A DNA stretch of 64,000 nucleotides, taken from assembly GCA_949128115.1 (NCBI GenBank), contig OX421965.1, positions 37,769,681-37,833,680 on the forward strand, written 5' to 3'. A program made the position numbers and the translations under genes. The stretch is from Anaspis maculata. Lineage: Eukaryota > Arthropoda > Insecta > Coleoptera > Scraptiidae. Positions 22,228 to 34,566 of this stretch are shown here, piece by piece. Each line of letters begins with the position of its first letter. The first letter of the stretch is position 1. The notes beneath the pieces were generated by a model, which was not told the origin of the DNA, searched no databases, and worked only from the letters and a program-made list of their open reading frames with translations.

Positions 22228-24022
22228 TGAAAATCGTAGATTGTGAAGCATAACCAATGGACGAATGCACATTACGACGTAGATGATTGATTTCATGCTT
22301 CTGAAGGTGTTGCCAACAACTGTGAAATATCTTGAGGCATTCCCGGAATATGCTGGAAGAAGTAAAATTTCTTCTTTTTTTTTTCTTTCAACAAGTCAGT
22401 TGTTTTTGGAAATATTGAGCTACAACTTGATATTGCTACAATTTCTTTTTATTGTTGTCCTCTTTTTCGGCCCACATTGGCCGTAGGAATTTTTGCCTGT
22501 ATTTATTTACCTTTACACCAATGAATAATTCCAAATTAGACAACACAAACATCCAGACTTTGTCCATAAATAGAGCCCGGGGCTTCCGTGGTTCAACCCA
22601 CAACCACCTGCGCCCTGGGGCCGATATTGCGACAAATAATGATAATGTTGAGAATAAAACACGAAGTGGAGAAATCGGCAAACTTGATGGATTCAAAATC
22701 AAAATCTTCAGGTTTTTTTTCATCGGCCACCTTGAAACTGCGTTTTGAGGAATGGTTGGAAAAACAACAGCTAACCACTTTATTGGAATCGTTCTATCCT
22801 GAATTGCGGCAATGACTTCTTCACTCAAGAAACTCTATCAAGATCGTTTATCTTGATTTCCCTCAACTTACGTGACAATCATGACCAAATCAAACTTTGA
22901 ACTTTGGATCAATGAGGTGTTGACGATATCATAGTTCAAATTATTTTGCAACGTTAGTCACCAAATTTCATTAATATCAGTCAAGTGGTATCTTTTCGGC
23001 AAACAGTGGAGCAAAAAGTTTGCTTCGTTTTTTGGGAAGGAAGCAAAAAAGGCAGGATCACGTCGCTCCTTCAAACCTGATTGTGAAGAAAATATGTACC
23101 TGAAAGTGCTACCAGTACTCTATAGGTTAAAGCTTAGCAGAAACAAATTCGAAACGTTTTTGTTGACTATGACTAGAAACGCTTCAATTATGATCTGTAA
23201 CATTTTTGACGTCCATCCTGCAGAACTAGGATGAAACAATCCATTTCAATTCAGATTTGAACTACAGGACACATTCCTCCAAGTCCTCTTCAGTATCATT
23301 TGGTAGCACATTTGGGTGCAGATTTTCTCCAATCGGGTTAATCGGGTTTGACGGGACGCGACGACTTGACCTTGCCTTTTTTCTTTTTTGTTTTTCTCCC
23401 TAAAATCAAATTGAACTTTTTGTTTACCTGCTTGCCAAAAAAACATCAATTGACTCAAAATTATGAAATCTGGTGACGGACGTTGCAAAATAATGTGAAC
23501 TACAATATCGCAAACGCCTTATCGATTTAAAGTTCTATTAGGTCATGATTGTCACGTAAGTTGAGTGAAATGAACAAAAAACGAACTTGATGACGTTTCT
23601 TGGGTGAAGAGATCAATAGCTCAATTCAGGACCTGATTTTTCATGATAAAACGATCACGTGTTTTCAATAAAGTGGTTACCTGTTGTTTTTTCAACAATT
23701 TCACGACGGACGGTCAGTTTGAAGGTCACGATGGTAAAAAGTAGAAAACCTCAGTTTCAAATCTAGCAGACTGCGTCGATATCCCCACTATGCGTTTCAT
23801 TCCAAACATAATTGTTTGTCGGAATATCATCAAGTTGCAGCTTGAATCCCAAAAAACAACTGAATTATTAAAAGAAGAAAAAATTTCACTTCCAGCGTAT
23901 CGCGGAAACGCCTCAAGGTATTCCATGCAGAACTTCAGAACCTCCATGAGCAATCAGTCACCAACATTGTGACTTTTATACGTTCATCGGTTATGGTTAA
24001 CAATCTACGATTTTTCAACATT
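22228..24022. repeat. 1.8-kb foldback element with about 800-bp arms
   Basis: The outer ends GTTGAAAATCGTAGATTG and CAATCTACGATTTTTCAAC are reverse complements. Pairing continues through ATATCTTGAGGCATTCCCGG against CCTTGAGGCGTTTCCGCG, then TCAGTTGTTTTTGG, ACCACTTTATTG, ACTTACGTGACAATCATGAC and ATTATTTTGCAACG, to a centre near 23110. Short ORFs here (up to 130 codons) do not resemble known proteins and follow the arms. It lies about 260 bases beyond the 3' end of odorant receptor 1. Confidence 0.88.
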
Positions 24023-24284
24023 ATGTCTACTTTACCCGGTAAAAAGTGCATGATTTCCGCCAATGCTATGTCTCCACTTCCAAAATGGATTCTCATTAAC
24101 GTCCGGACTATACCTATATTACATTTAGGCAGAATATAAGATTTTTTTGAAGGATCTGTAATATCTACTAGAGCTCGTTATAAAACCTCTAGAATTGATG
24201 TTCTGTTCTATACAGCTTATATGTGAATCAACGTTCTGTATAGGATTAAACATCAACTTGATTCTCGTGGTTGCTGACAGCATT

Positions 24285-25883
24285 TTACATTTTCTGATTC
24301 AAAAGCGTAAGGTACGAATAAGAAGTTTTCATCAACTGAAAATGATTCCACCTGTTCGAGTTTAGCTGTTCTAAAGTTGAACATAATGTACTCACCGTAA
24401 CGAAAAGCGGAAAAGACATAATCCCTATAGGTGCACCATGTAGGTACATCAATTTTTGAGATCTTTGCAGCACAACTAAAAACACTTTCTGATGCTTCAA
24501 TTCAGCTTTGTACCATTTGGAGCCAAATGCAGCGTCGGCAATAGTGTCGCTCTGAAATTATAAGAAATATGAAGCAATGAAAAAAAAGTATTTTTGCTTT
24601 ACACTTGATATGAGAGCTTGACCAGCGTGGCACACAACGTACAAAGCAATTATCCAACCTACTAGGTGGATTATAGCCCCAACTGAAGATTCCTGCAATG
24701 AAACATTGCTAAAGCGTCTGCAAAAAGCTGATAACAACTATGCCTGACCGCAAGTATAAAGTTTGCAATGCAGCCGAAAATGATGCCAGTCATCATGATG
24801 TAACATCCCATAACGTTGGTGTAGCACAAGTCGAAGTCTTCAGCAATCCTAAAATTTCAAAATTCACTTATTGAAGGATTGGTCATTGGTAGCTACAGGC
24901 GAACCTATACAATATAGGATCGAATGCTTAGTACCATTGAAAAATAATAACTTAGGAATATAAACTGCCTACAATGACCAGAAAGTTTGCTTTCTTGTAA
25001 ATGCAATGCTAACTGACCAAAATAAGTTGATAAAATATGTAGCTATGCTATGAAAATACTTTGAAAACAACGCACTCCAGGATAAACTGGTGATATTGTA
25101 TGCAATTATAAAGCCGCGCCTGGTGTTGAGACGTTACATCAAACATTTCTTCCAAAAGCTGATTCAAATGTTCGATCCTCGTAACAATATGTTCGGCCGT
25201 TTCAAAAGTACTAAACGAAATAACAGCAGAGCTTGCAATGGTCATCAATAACGTTACGAACTGGTAGACCCAAAGGAACGGCACCATTCCAATGAACTTG
25301 AAAGGCATGTAAGTCGGAAAGTAGAGTCCGCACAGCTCTCCACTCAAGCCCTTTTCCATATTGATTCTATTGCACTTTGGAGCTTCAAAAACTGCCAAGG
25401 CTCCATAAATAACAGTGCCGACGATTACATAGCACCTGTACATCAGCGACAAACGGTTCAACCGGAGGTTTGTCTTGTCAAAATTCGGGGGTTTCCCGAA
25501 GCTCTTGAAGTCCGACAGCTGTTTGTACAGCTTTGCCAGTTCTGTTTGTTTCATCAAGTAGTTGAAGATTATGTAGTGAAACCCAATGCAAGCCACCACA
25601 GCCGTCAAGTCTTCGGTCGATGATATATCCATATTGTCTACAAATTTGAACATGCTAAAGATAAATTTTCAATGTGTATTTTGAACGGATCACAGATGAA
25701 GATGTTGGCGAAATGCATGAAAAGAGATATCCACGGAGGCGTAAGGATCGTAAGGACCTTTAGAAGTTTCAAGCTGAAATAGCGCCCGGCGCTGAAGGCT
25801 TGGCCTTTCGGCGGCCACAACAAGTGGAACCTCAAATAGCCCATGGTGTTCTTGAGGATTTGGAACTCGTCTTCCTCTTCCAT
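24285..25883 (-). CDS. Odorant receptor 1 (7tm_6 family)
   Basis: Insect odorant receptor, an odour-gated subunit of a cation channel formed with the co-receptor Orco in sensory neuron dendrites. Predicted 382 residues. Exons in transcript order: 25694-25883, 25076-25637, 24749-24848, 24603-24692, 24396-24551, 24285-24335. Phases after each exon are 1, 2, 0, 0, 0, as in receptors 2 and 3. The start is MEEEDEFQILKNTMGYLRF. Hydrophobic segments: LLKVLTILTPPWISL, LTAVVACIGFHYIIF, YRCYVIVGTVIYGAL, FLWVYQFVTLLMTIA, CYIMMTGIIFGCIANF, IIHLVGWIIALYVV and GIMSFPLFVT. The end, LMKTSYSYLTLLNQKM, is the family's conserved C-terminal motif. Its second exon has one extra codon (GLSGELCGL against GLSELCGL). 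Splice donor 2 is GTGCGT. No stops or frameshifts seen. Confidence 0.93.
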
Positions 25884-27400
25884 TTCGATAGTGACTGAAC
25901 GCCGTCGGTGGGCTCCGTGCGCCTCAAGACCACAGGTATGTAATTGCGAATAATTGATGGTGCATCGTCGAATAGTTTCGTATTGGAATGGAATTTAATC
26001 CGTTTCTGCATATTCAGTTTGAGCACTGATGTTGGGGGCATGTCGTGTTTTGTATAAATCCGATTCGCGATAATAATTAGAATGTGCTTTTCGAGTACGT
26101 ACAGGAAAGCTCGCATATGAAAGTATTTTCTCTGTAAAAAAATACTTACTAGTCATTACGTTATCAAACAGTCTCTTTTCGAATGCAATGAAAAAGAGGC
26201 TGAACAAAAACGTAATTATGTGCTAGAAATGAATTTTCACGATTTATAAATGAGAAAGCATTTTATGACCAGGAGCTTTTTTTTTCGACTTCAATTTTAA
26301 TGGGGAACCATCTCTTGAAGTTTGTAACAACCAGTATCTAGCACCCTGTATAAGTCGAAAGCTGACGTGTGGAAAAAACAATTGACAATTCCGTCATTTT
26401 GGCGTCACACGATCAGTTGACAGATGGCACTGGAATTCGCCAACAGTGCTGGAAGCCAACCTAACAGCGAAATATTTTGAAGTTTGTTTATAAATACTTG
26501 AAACCGAGCGAAACTCGATCTCATTTCGAGATTTTGAATATTGAAATTTTTGAGAAGTCTTGTTTGATAGATTGTCATGAATACACCTTCAGACGATCTA
26601 CGGTCTAGGCAATAAATAAATTATAAATCCCCAAATTTGATCTCGTACTCAAATTTTCAATCAAAATGCACTTCTAGGAGAGATTTGGAATCCCGTTTTA
26701 TTTTTATTCCTTTTCCTGTCGAAACTTTTGGACCATGGGAAGATGATACGTTAAATTTGATCAAGTGTAGTGGAAAGAAGATCCAGGCAAAAACTCATGA
26801 GAGCAAATTCACCAGCTATACTCTATACACTGATAGAAAGGACCACCAGATTCCTCCGCTTGAAAAGTAGTCCCCGAGCGTTAACCGCGGAATTTAAAAT
26901 TCCAGTTAGAAAGAGGTCTATATTTCCGCTAATAATATAATATAATCACAGCTATGGTAATTTTAAATAACACCAGTTTAATACCAATTTTAATGAATGA
27001 GAAAATATTTTTTTTTTAAGAAGCTGATTTTATTACACTCACACTCACAACAGCCGAGCCGACTAAAAATAACAAACATCATAGAGAAATGGATGTTAGA
27101 AATCGTACGTAAGTTTCAAACTCGCTGAATGAATTGCCATTGGCTTGGCGTAGCAATAATTTGCCCGGGTAAGACTACCAACCGAGCAAAACTAATATTA
27201 GTTCCAAAACGCGCCTATGTTGTTACAGTATTTGGTGCTTTTGTTTGCTATAGGTTACATCACTGAAATTAAAAAAAGTCCGTTCTATCGGTGAACAGAG
27301 CATACCTCATTCAGCGCAGTAGTATGATAATCCAAAGAGGCAATGCCGCATCTGTTTTGGCAACCATCCTGCCAGAAAAAAGTTCCGACGAAATTTTTTA
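25884..27400. other. Unassigned intergenic DNA
   Basis: This lies upstream of odorant receptor 1 on its 5' side. I recognise no gene. An isolated CACCCTGTATAAG motif at about 26341 resembles the end of the ACAGGGTG repeat family, without a clear partner. Any promoter of receptor 1 would lie in its left part, but no element can be named. Confidence 0.45.
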
Positions 27401-27829
27401 TACAGGTGTCTCAAAACTCGCGCCCCAGAGAAAATGAGGCAAAACTAGACGGCAGTCGGATGTGTAATACCGAGGAAAAAAAAATCTACCTCAAATGGTA
27501 GTCGAGAAAAGACAAGGTTGAGTTTACCAATCAGAGACCTGCACCTTTGATGTGTGTTACCTTAATTTCAAGTTGCCAGGTTTTCTTTTATCAACAGTGA
27601 GTTAAACATTTATTGCAAAACAACGGGCAGCTAGTAATACTTTCGAAACTCAGCAACCGGTTAAGTTTTGCAAATTCACCTCGAGTGACCCTCCGGGATT
27701 GGTGAATTCAAAGGACTCATGACTCCTTTATGCAAGCAGCAATAAAAAGTTTTCTTCCGTTTTCTGGGGACCTATTGTCGTCGGCACATGTCAGTGTTCT
27801 CTAGGGCGCGAGTTTTGAGACACCCTGTA
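27401..27829. repeat. 430-bp element with TACAGGGTGTCTCAAAACTC ends
   Basis: The left end TACAGGTGTCTCAAAACTCG then CGCCCCAGAGAA is matched on the minus strand by TACAGGGTGTCTCAAAACTC then GCGCCCTAGAGAA at the right end. That is a terminal inverted repeat of about 33 bp around unrelated interior. Its ends resemble those of the foldbacks at 4861 and 6580, so it may be a short-armed member of that family. Confidence 0.8.
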
Positions 27830-28219
27830 TTTTATAGTCTATATAAGTTTAATATTTATTTATATGTAAGTATATATTTATGCACGCCTAAGAAAAAATG
27901 TATTCTAGTGAAAATCGTCGTTGCAGTGATATACACATACACCTCACATACAACTAATTATTGCTGTGTGAAGATAGCGCTTGTCCTATCAAAAGTATAA
28001 TCATTAAAAATAAATATGAGTAGGGAATTACAGAAAATCAAATAGTTACTAAATTTGAATTAAAGTGACTACCCACTACCACAGGTAAAACGGACAATTT
28101 GGCGAAATCATTATAAACCGATTAAAAGTAATTTTCAAAATTGATGTGTGTTTTAAAATAAAACAAACACTGTTCTATCCAATGTAAATAACTAGATGGT
28201 TTTCAGCCTAAAATCCACA

Positions 28220-29543
28220 ATGAATGTTGTGGTTTCCTTGATTATTGCGGTTCCGTTTTTAGTTTTGTACATTGAGGTGAATTTTAAGGTTACTCTCCTT
28301 GGTCCTCTTAGTTTTGCGGAAAAAAAGATTCTCCACCAAAGTACCTACCTTCAATTTATCCCATAATCTTATCCTTGGGAGCAAAAAATCTAGAAACATG
28401 TAATTGCAATTTTCAGCTCTGACTGTTTTTCCAGACAAAATTAGTTGTGGTGAACGAGTTTGCCAAACTGATCCAAATTGATGAGAACTACATAATAACC
28501 ACGGAATTCAAATTTTATAAAAAAAATCGAACTTTCGCCGTCCTCAACTCAACATTCACCCTGCTGCAGGAAATCACAGACGATCAAACTAAGGTCTGTA
28601 ATGCGTTCCTTTGCTTTATTGAGTCTGATTTCCGTATCATTCAACACAGTCAAATTTCAGGTGTTGGTGTCGCTAAATCAGTTCAAGAATAATGAGTACA
28701 AAAGTCAGGAAGTTCATTTTGCTTTTCCCATGTGTCAGTTGGCCAAATCCAATTTGCTGAACGTCCGCAATTCAGCAACGCAGACTAATATCACACCATG
28801 CCCGATTTATAAAGTAGGTCAGCTAATGGTTCAGTAAGGTATTGTGACAAATCATTAAGTCATACACCATGCGTGATTCTCTATTGCAATTTCTTTCTTG
28901 GGGCAGATCAGCGATAAACTGCTAGTAAAGTACATAAATTAAAAGTTTTAAAAGCACCATACGAATAAAAATAAAATACAATACCAATACCAATACAATA
29001 CCGATATAATACCTATACAATACCGATACAATACCATTACAATACCGATACAATACCAGTACAAGAAAGATGGCACCAAACTGTGTGCATCGTCATTTTT
29101 AAACCATCACCAAGTCAACGAAGTAACGAAACCAGGATCTTCAGCCCCACAAGAGCGAATTGAGAGTGGATACTACCCACATACAAGAAATGTTCATTTA
29201 TTCTATCTACTGCAGCCTAAGGCCTTGTCATTTGGCTCTGTTGCTTTTTGAAATTTGTTCTAGATGGGATATAGGATTTCCCAATATTTCATTTAAGAGA
29301 GCAGTTTAATCTTGACCTGTACTAAGAAAGTTCACTGTAGAAAATCACGTCCGTAAGGACTCTGGCATTTTCTTCAAATTTAAGGGGGACTATTATATGT
29401 ACGATGCCGCACCAGGACCGGAGTGGTTGCCACCCTTTTTTTCTCCAGGTAAATGGATGCTCGAAGTCAAGTTGAGGCATAAAATCAAAAGTAAGATAAT
29501 TGCAACTGCGCAGTGGATGATGTCGGTGAGGGATGTGCCCTAA
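28220..29543 (+). CDS. DUF1091 family small secreted protein, copy C
   Basis: Predicted 175-residue, more distant paralogue of copies A and B. Exons: 28220-28276, 28435-28593, 28661-28813, 29385-29543, all phase 0, the same architecture. Exon 1 encodes a 19-residue signal peptide MNVVVSLIIAVPFLVLYIE. Exon 2 has VNEFAKLIQIDENYI and FYKKNRTFAVLNSTF. Exon 3 has LNQFKNNEYKSQEVHFAFPM and CPIYK. Exon 4 has GDYYMYDAAPGPEWLPPFF and PGKWMLEVKL and ends VRDVP-stop. AATAAA lies 40 bases past the stop (29583-29588). It differs from A and B at many positions, so it is an older duplicate. It stands about 11 kb away and on the opposite strand. It appears intact. Confidence 0.88.
28979..29064. repeat. ATACCAATAC / ATACCGATAC minisatellite in intron of DUF1091 copy C
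   Basis: About eight units of ACAATACCGAT or a close variant in tandem. It lies in the third intron (28814-29384) of DUF1091 copy C. Related in composition to the array at 5926-6012. Confidence 0.85.
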
Positions 29544-32500
29544 TCAAAGTGTTTAAGACAGAAATGTTCACAAATTTTGATCAATAAATACCTACTTACC
29601 TATTCACACCTGGCTAGAAAATGCTAGTTGATTACCTATAACATGTGAGTGGTTTTTATTTAACCCCAGTTCTTTGGTGTCAACCAATAGTAGTACCCTA
29701 TTTCGTTCCCTTCCAGAGAAAGCAACTGCCATTTTTCATCAACAGGATAATGACGGAAGCAAAAAACTAGGCTATCATACGAACTAATATACGTAGTTTC
29801 TATTGCTGTTCATGAAAAAAGTTATCAAAAAGAATGTCAAAAAAAAATTGTCACCTGTCAAAAAATGATAAGATAATGGAAAAACTAATGTCACCAACGG
29901 ATCTGCAATAGCCAAAACCGTCAAACCCCTTGGAGAAAATCTCTTGAAAAGTGCTATGGAAAAATATGGAAGTGATTGCACTTCCCTGGGACACCCCGTA
30001 TAATATATTAGGTATACCTACTCAGATAAATTGAGTTTTCAGTAGATCAGTCGGACAGATATTTCAGTTTCTTGTGTTTTGGTATAGCTCTTATCGAGTG
30101 TGTTTTTGAATTTATTGAAAAAATATGTTGTGGGCGACACAAAACTTTCCCGGCGGGATCCAGAGACGTCAGTGATGATTTTGATTGAGGCGTCGCTCCA
30201 GGAAGGGGAGACTTGATTGTGGAATTGAAGAAAAGATCGACCGAGTCAAGCGAACATCCAGGAGACTAACTTGCGTTTACAAATCACAAATCCCTGCGGT
30301 TCAAAAAGTTTCAAGGCGCTGCAGAGCCTCATCCATGCGAACGTTCAGTTTCATATAGAAAAGGTTTTTTTTTCAACTAGAAAAAAATAAGAAAAAACCG
30401 TTGGTAAATGTTCAAGAACCAATTACCAATTGAGGAGCTTGCGGGAAAAAGGATGAGGGTGCAATTTTTGCTCAAAAAAAGATACTCGATAAGATAGGTA
30501 GCGCAATCAATTATTTTTTTTTTAAAGACATGTGAAATAAGCCTTCGAGCCACTCAAAAGGCTAGGTCCGAACCACACCTGAGAGAACAAGAGTTTCTGC
30601 TTTCTGCTCAGAAAGTTGATATTTTAAGGTATACCTAGGCCTAGGTAGTCTTCGCAATCGTTTAACATTGGAAAAAAAAAATTGTGGAAAAGTGGTATGT
30701 TAACACCATCATCATCTTCAGAGAAGTGAGCTGCTTTGATAATTGACAAACAACTTCAAAAATCTATCAAAAGTGTCAAAATTTCTTCCAAATTTCTCAT
30801 TTTTTTTTAAATAATTTCTACAGATCGTAGGACTAAGGCATACCTTTTTTAAGTTGATTTTATGTACTATGTGCCCCTTCTATAGCCCGTCACGAATATG
30901 TCGTAATAAACCGACGAACCGTCGACTGCACAAAAAATATGGTGGACAATTTTTACACCCCATGTCCCTTTGAATTGGTTCAAAATCTAATCGAAATCCG
31001 AGTCAAAATCCAAATTAGTAGTAGGTATCTGATGCTCTGACGCGGTTAACATTGATTTTCTTTTGTCAAACAGCTTGAGGTGTGCAGTGCAATTTTATAA
31101 GCCCATCTTATAGCATTTTCTTCACTTTCTGGATCAAGTGCCGTTTTTTTTCAAAGTCGATCGGAAAAAGTAATTTTCCGCCCGGAAACTATGAAACCAC
31201 GAAGTATAATCAATTTTACGGCTTTCTGCATTATGAGAAAATGGGTTGCGTTGATACGAATGGCACGTTGACGAAGAAATGGAATGTGAAGAGAAAAAAC
31301 TCACTACCCAAGAGGAACTTATTCTCTAGATAGACAATATACACGGATAGATAGTAGGTCAATAATTTATGGAGTTGAACTGTACGGAGACAAGACAATT
31401 TGGGCGTGAGTAAGTAGGTACACTGTGTTATCTGCCAGCATGGTGTCTCCTTACCTTGCTTGCTGTTGCAGTAGGTATAATAGGTAGAGCTAGAGCTAGG
31501 GTAGGTACCTAGTACTGCAGTGATGTGCATCAGAAGATGTAGCGCTTACATGATACCTCGACACGGTGACAAGGTGTCACATTGAAAATTGCACGTGTAG
31601 ACAACTGGCTGGCATCCCCTTGTCATCGTAATATTCGTACCAACACAACATAAGTTTTCCATAGCTTGCTCCAATGCAGAAAGCCGTGGAATTGATTATG
31701 AGGTCCTGGATTTTTTTCTACAATAAGCAATTTTGAACAGCATCGATGGAGAAGTATTACTGCCGCATTTCATCTTAATATATATCAAACCGTTGTGAGA
31801 ATATTGCCTTCCAGAACTCCACACAAAACATAAAAAATACCCTGTATCTTCGTAACCAGCGGTCAAAAAAAAATTCTTGCCGGATTTAGACTTGTATCGA
31901 TGTCCTCTACCTAGCATGTCGCATTGGAGCTGAATTACCCTGTATATAGAGTATCTACCTCCATGTAGTCTCACCACTTCCCATCCTGGAAGAAAACGTA
32001 TTGTAAACAATGCTGAGGGCTGAGGGACAACACTCTGAAGCCATGGCAATCAATGATCCATTAATAGCCCCCTTTCTCATGGCCTCAGTTGCTGGCTAAT
32101 CTGAGCTCCAGCTAATTATACATGACTACCTAACAAGGTAGCAGTTATGCTAAGTTTCTGGAAGAGTAAGCCCTAAACAAATCTTATTTCACTCGTACCT
32201 GACTGATTCTGGTTTATGCAAATGGCTCGAGCAGTATCCAGCTAAACTTTACACTTCATAAAAACAGTAATTAGCCAACAATTCACGCCAAAACTTAACA
32301 TAAACAGGTAAACAATAACAATGCAGAGTTTATAAACACAAATAGAAACTCTGGCGTAGGTACCAGTCGGCGTGCAGAATGTTAAGTTTCGATTGTCGCC
32401 TTTTATCACCCCTGAAAACAGTTTATCAGTGATTTTTTTTGTAGAAGTCGTAGGGTATCCGAGTCACAACCAATTTCAATTTTGATATTGGAAAAGTTCC

Positions 32501-34566
32501 TACAGCTCACTACACACATCGGATATGTGGAGCCCAAACGGAAGCCAAAATCGCGCCATTCGCGTGAATGTGAAGGTTAGATTCAAGATTGAACAACTTT
32601 TTGCTCACGCATTGAACAAGAGTCTTTCAGCCGGTCCTTGAATTTTTTAGTTGATTTATAATCAAGTTAGGCAAGCAAGCAAGCCAAACTTCCAAACCGG
32701 ATTCTGGAAGTAATCCAAATTTGGCTCATTTTCAAAGCGATCTTGTATTTTAAATGTTTGTCTTTGGTGGATGATCATCTTCGCTTCTTCTTACCTGGAG
32801 TTTCAACTTCAACATAGGCTACAATTTTGACCATCGGGGATTTTTCAACGAAAATTAAATTTATCACGGTAACTGAACGTTTTTATAGAAGAGCCAATTT
32901 TGTTGAAACGTGCGGAATACTTATACTATTGCCTACTAATCGTAGTTAGTGATATTAAAATCTCATATAATATTTAGTTCATCATTTCAAGGTAGGTGTC
33001 ACGACTGGCCGCCATCGTGGTTCGTCGTCCCCGTCCCCGTACTTAGTTTTGTAGAAGAACGGACTTTTTCATAATTATTAATAAAGCTGAAATTCGTTGC
33101 TTTCTCGAAATCACGTACATGCAACTAAAGCAGCATCTGATATAGTTTTAAACCTCAAGTCGTTCGCCAAGGATGTCGGAAGCGGGGGGATTTTATACTT
33201 GCGAGAGGCACAAAAACTGCCGCTGGGTGAGCTACAGGCGTCTGGGTGCGAATGCGGGGGAATCGAACCGAACCTCGAGTTGTGCGGCATGTCCGTCGTA
33301 AAGATCCACGGTGTTTGATTGTGCCTGTCATTTGTGTAATGAGAATGCGATTCTGTTTTATTCATTGTTATATTCATTAATGTATTTCCTGAAATTTCTA
33401 GCTTTGTACATGGTTTTCTGGTTACCATTTCGTTTAAATTTGCGGTGTTTTACAAGACGGTAATGCTCTCACGTTTTTAGAATTGTTTGTACTGTGTTGA
33501 TGATTACTCGCAATCTAGGTTACTTGATCGTGCCGTCACTGTTTTGTTTGTAATGTTACTTGGGATTCTCTGTTTTACTTGAGATTTTATGTCATTATTT
33601 TGATCCGCTTGATTTATTGATTTATATCCATGTCACTATGTGTCTCTTATGCCTCATTATCCGAAAAATCGGAATAGCAGACTGCATTTCATTTTATCGA
33701 TGCTCATAGAAACTGAGCTAGCGAGAATGAAAGGGCCTTGGTGAATTTAGCGACACCAAATAACATTTTCGTAGTTTGCTTTTTTTGTATAATATGTATG
33801 TACAAGACGAACCCGAGGGACATCATCCCTCTTGTCCAACGTGGATGTATTTATTTATTTTGTGAGGTCCTGGGAAAATTGCTGGAGAGGGGTGGGGTCG
33901 GGGATCAGGAATGGCGAAGACGGTGATTATTTTTGTTGTATTTTATTAATTTTTTCCGTGTTTTGTTGTATTATTCTTGCATTGATTCTATTGATTTTTC
34001 TTGTTTTGTTTGTGTGTCATTTTGTCATTCTGTCTTCTTGTGTCGGGTGTTTTGAGAAAAGAGACAAATTCATTTGAACTTTGCTGGCAAGTAAAATAAA
34101 ATGATAAAATCCACTTTGTTACTCCATTTATCAGTGTTTCATTGAATTTACAGCAGCTTCTCCTAATTTGCGTGCTCATCTAGAACAAAGAACTTGAGAC
34201 GTAGGATCCGTAGGAAATAGGGGGAGCAATGACGATCACAGCCAAAATCGTTGAAAAGTGGGTTACATTACAGTTTGTACCTCCAGAATTCCTCCATTTC
34301 CCCAGAGGTTTCTTGGAAGTGTTCCACTCAAGGTCCTGTAACTTGTACGAAAAAGATTCCCACGGGTTACTCTCGTTGTTGAGCAAGAAAACTCAAGACA
34401 AAAACAGCCGAGCTACTAAGGGATAAGAAATAAAAACAAAAATCAATTTTCCATTCAAAATTTATTCACATATCATACTGGTTTTTGTTCCCAGATACTG
34501 CCCAATTCTTTCACGAAATCCTGCTCTTTCTTATTCATTCCTGATATTCCACCGATCATTATTATT
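29544..34566. other. Unassigned intergenic DNA
   Basis: I recognise no gene here. ACACCCCGTATAATA at about 29992, ACCCTGTATCTTC at about 31842 and ACCCTGTATATAGAG at about 31937 look like ends of the CAGGGT repeat class without clear partners. Short ORFs under 120 codons resemble no family I know, including one at 33097-33318. Confidence 0.4.

Noticed and set aside
22436..22828. 130-codon minus-strand ORF
   Set aside because: It lies in a foldback arm, has no recognisable domain, and its opposite arm does not keep the frame.
30120..30330. GC-richer stretch that could be part of a retroelement
   Set aside because: No frame gives a recognisable gag or pol motif.
32997..33119. Possible solo LTR (TGTCACGACTGG start, AATAAAG, ACGTACA end)
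   Set aside because: Only about 120 bp, no target duplication or second copy seen, and no primer-binding site next to it.
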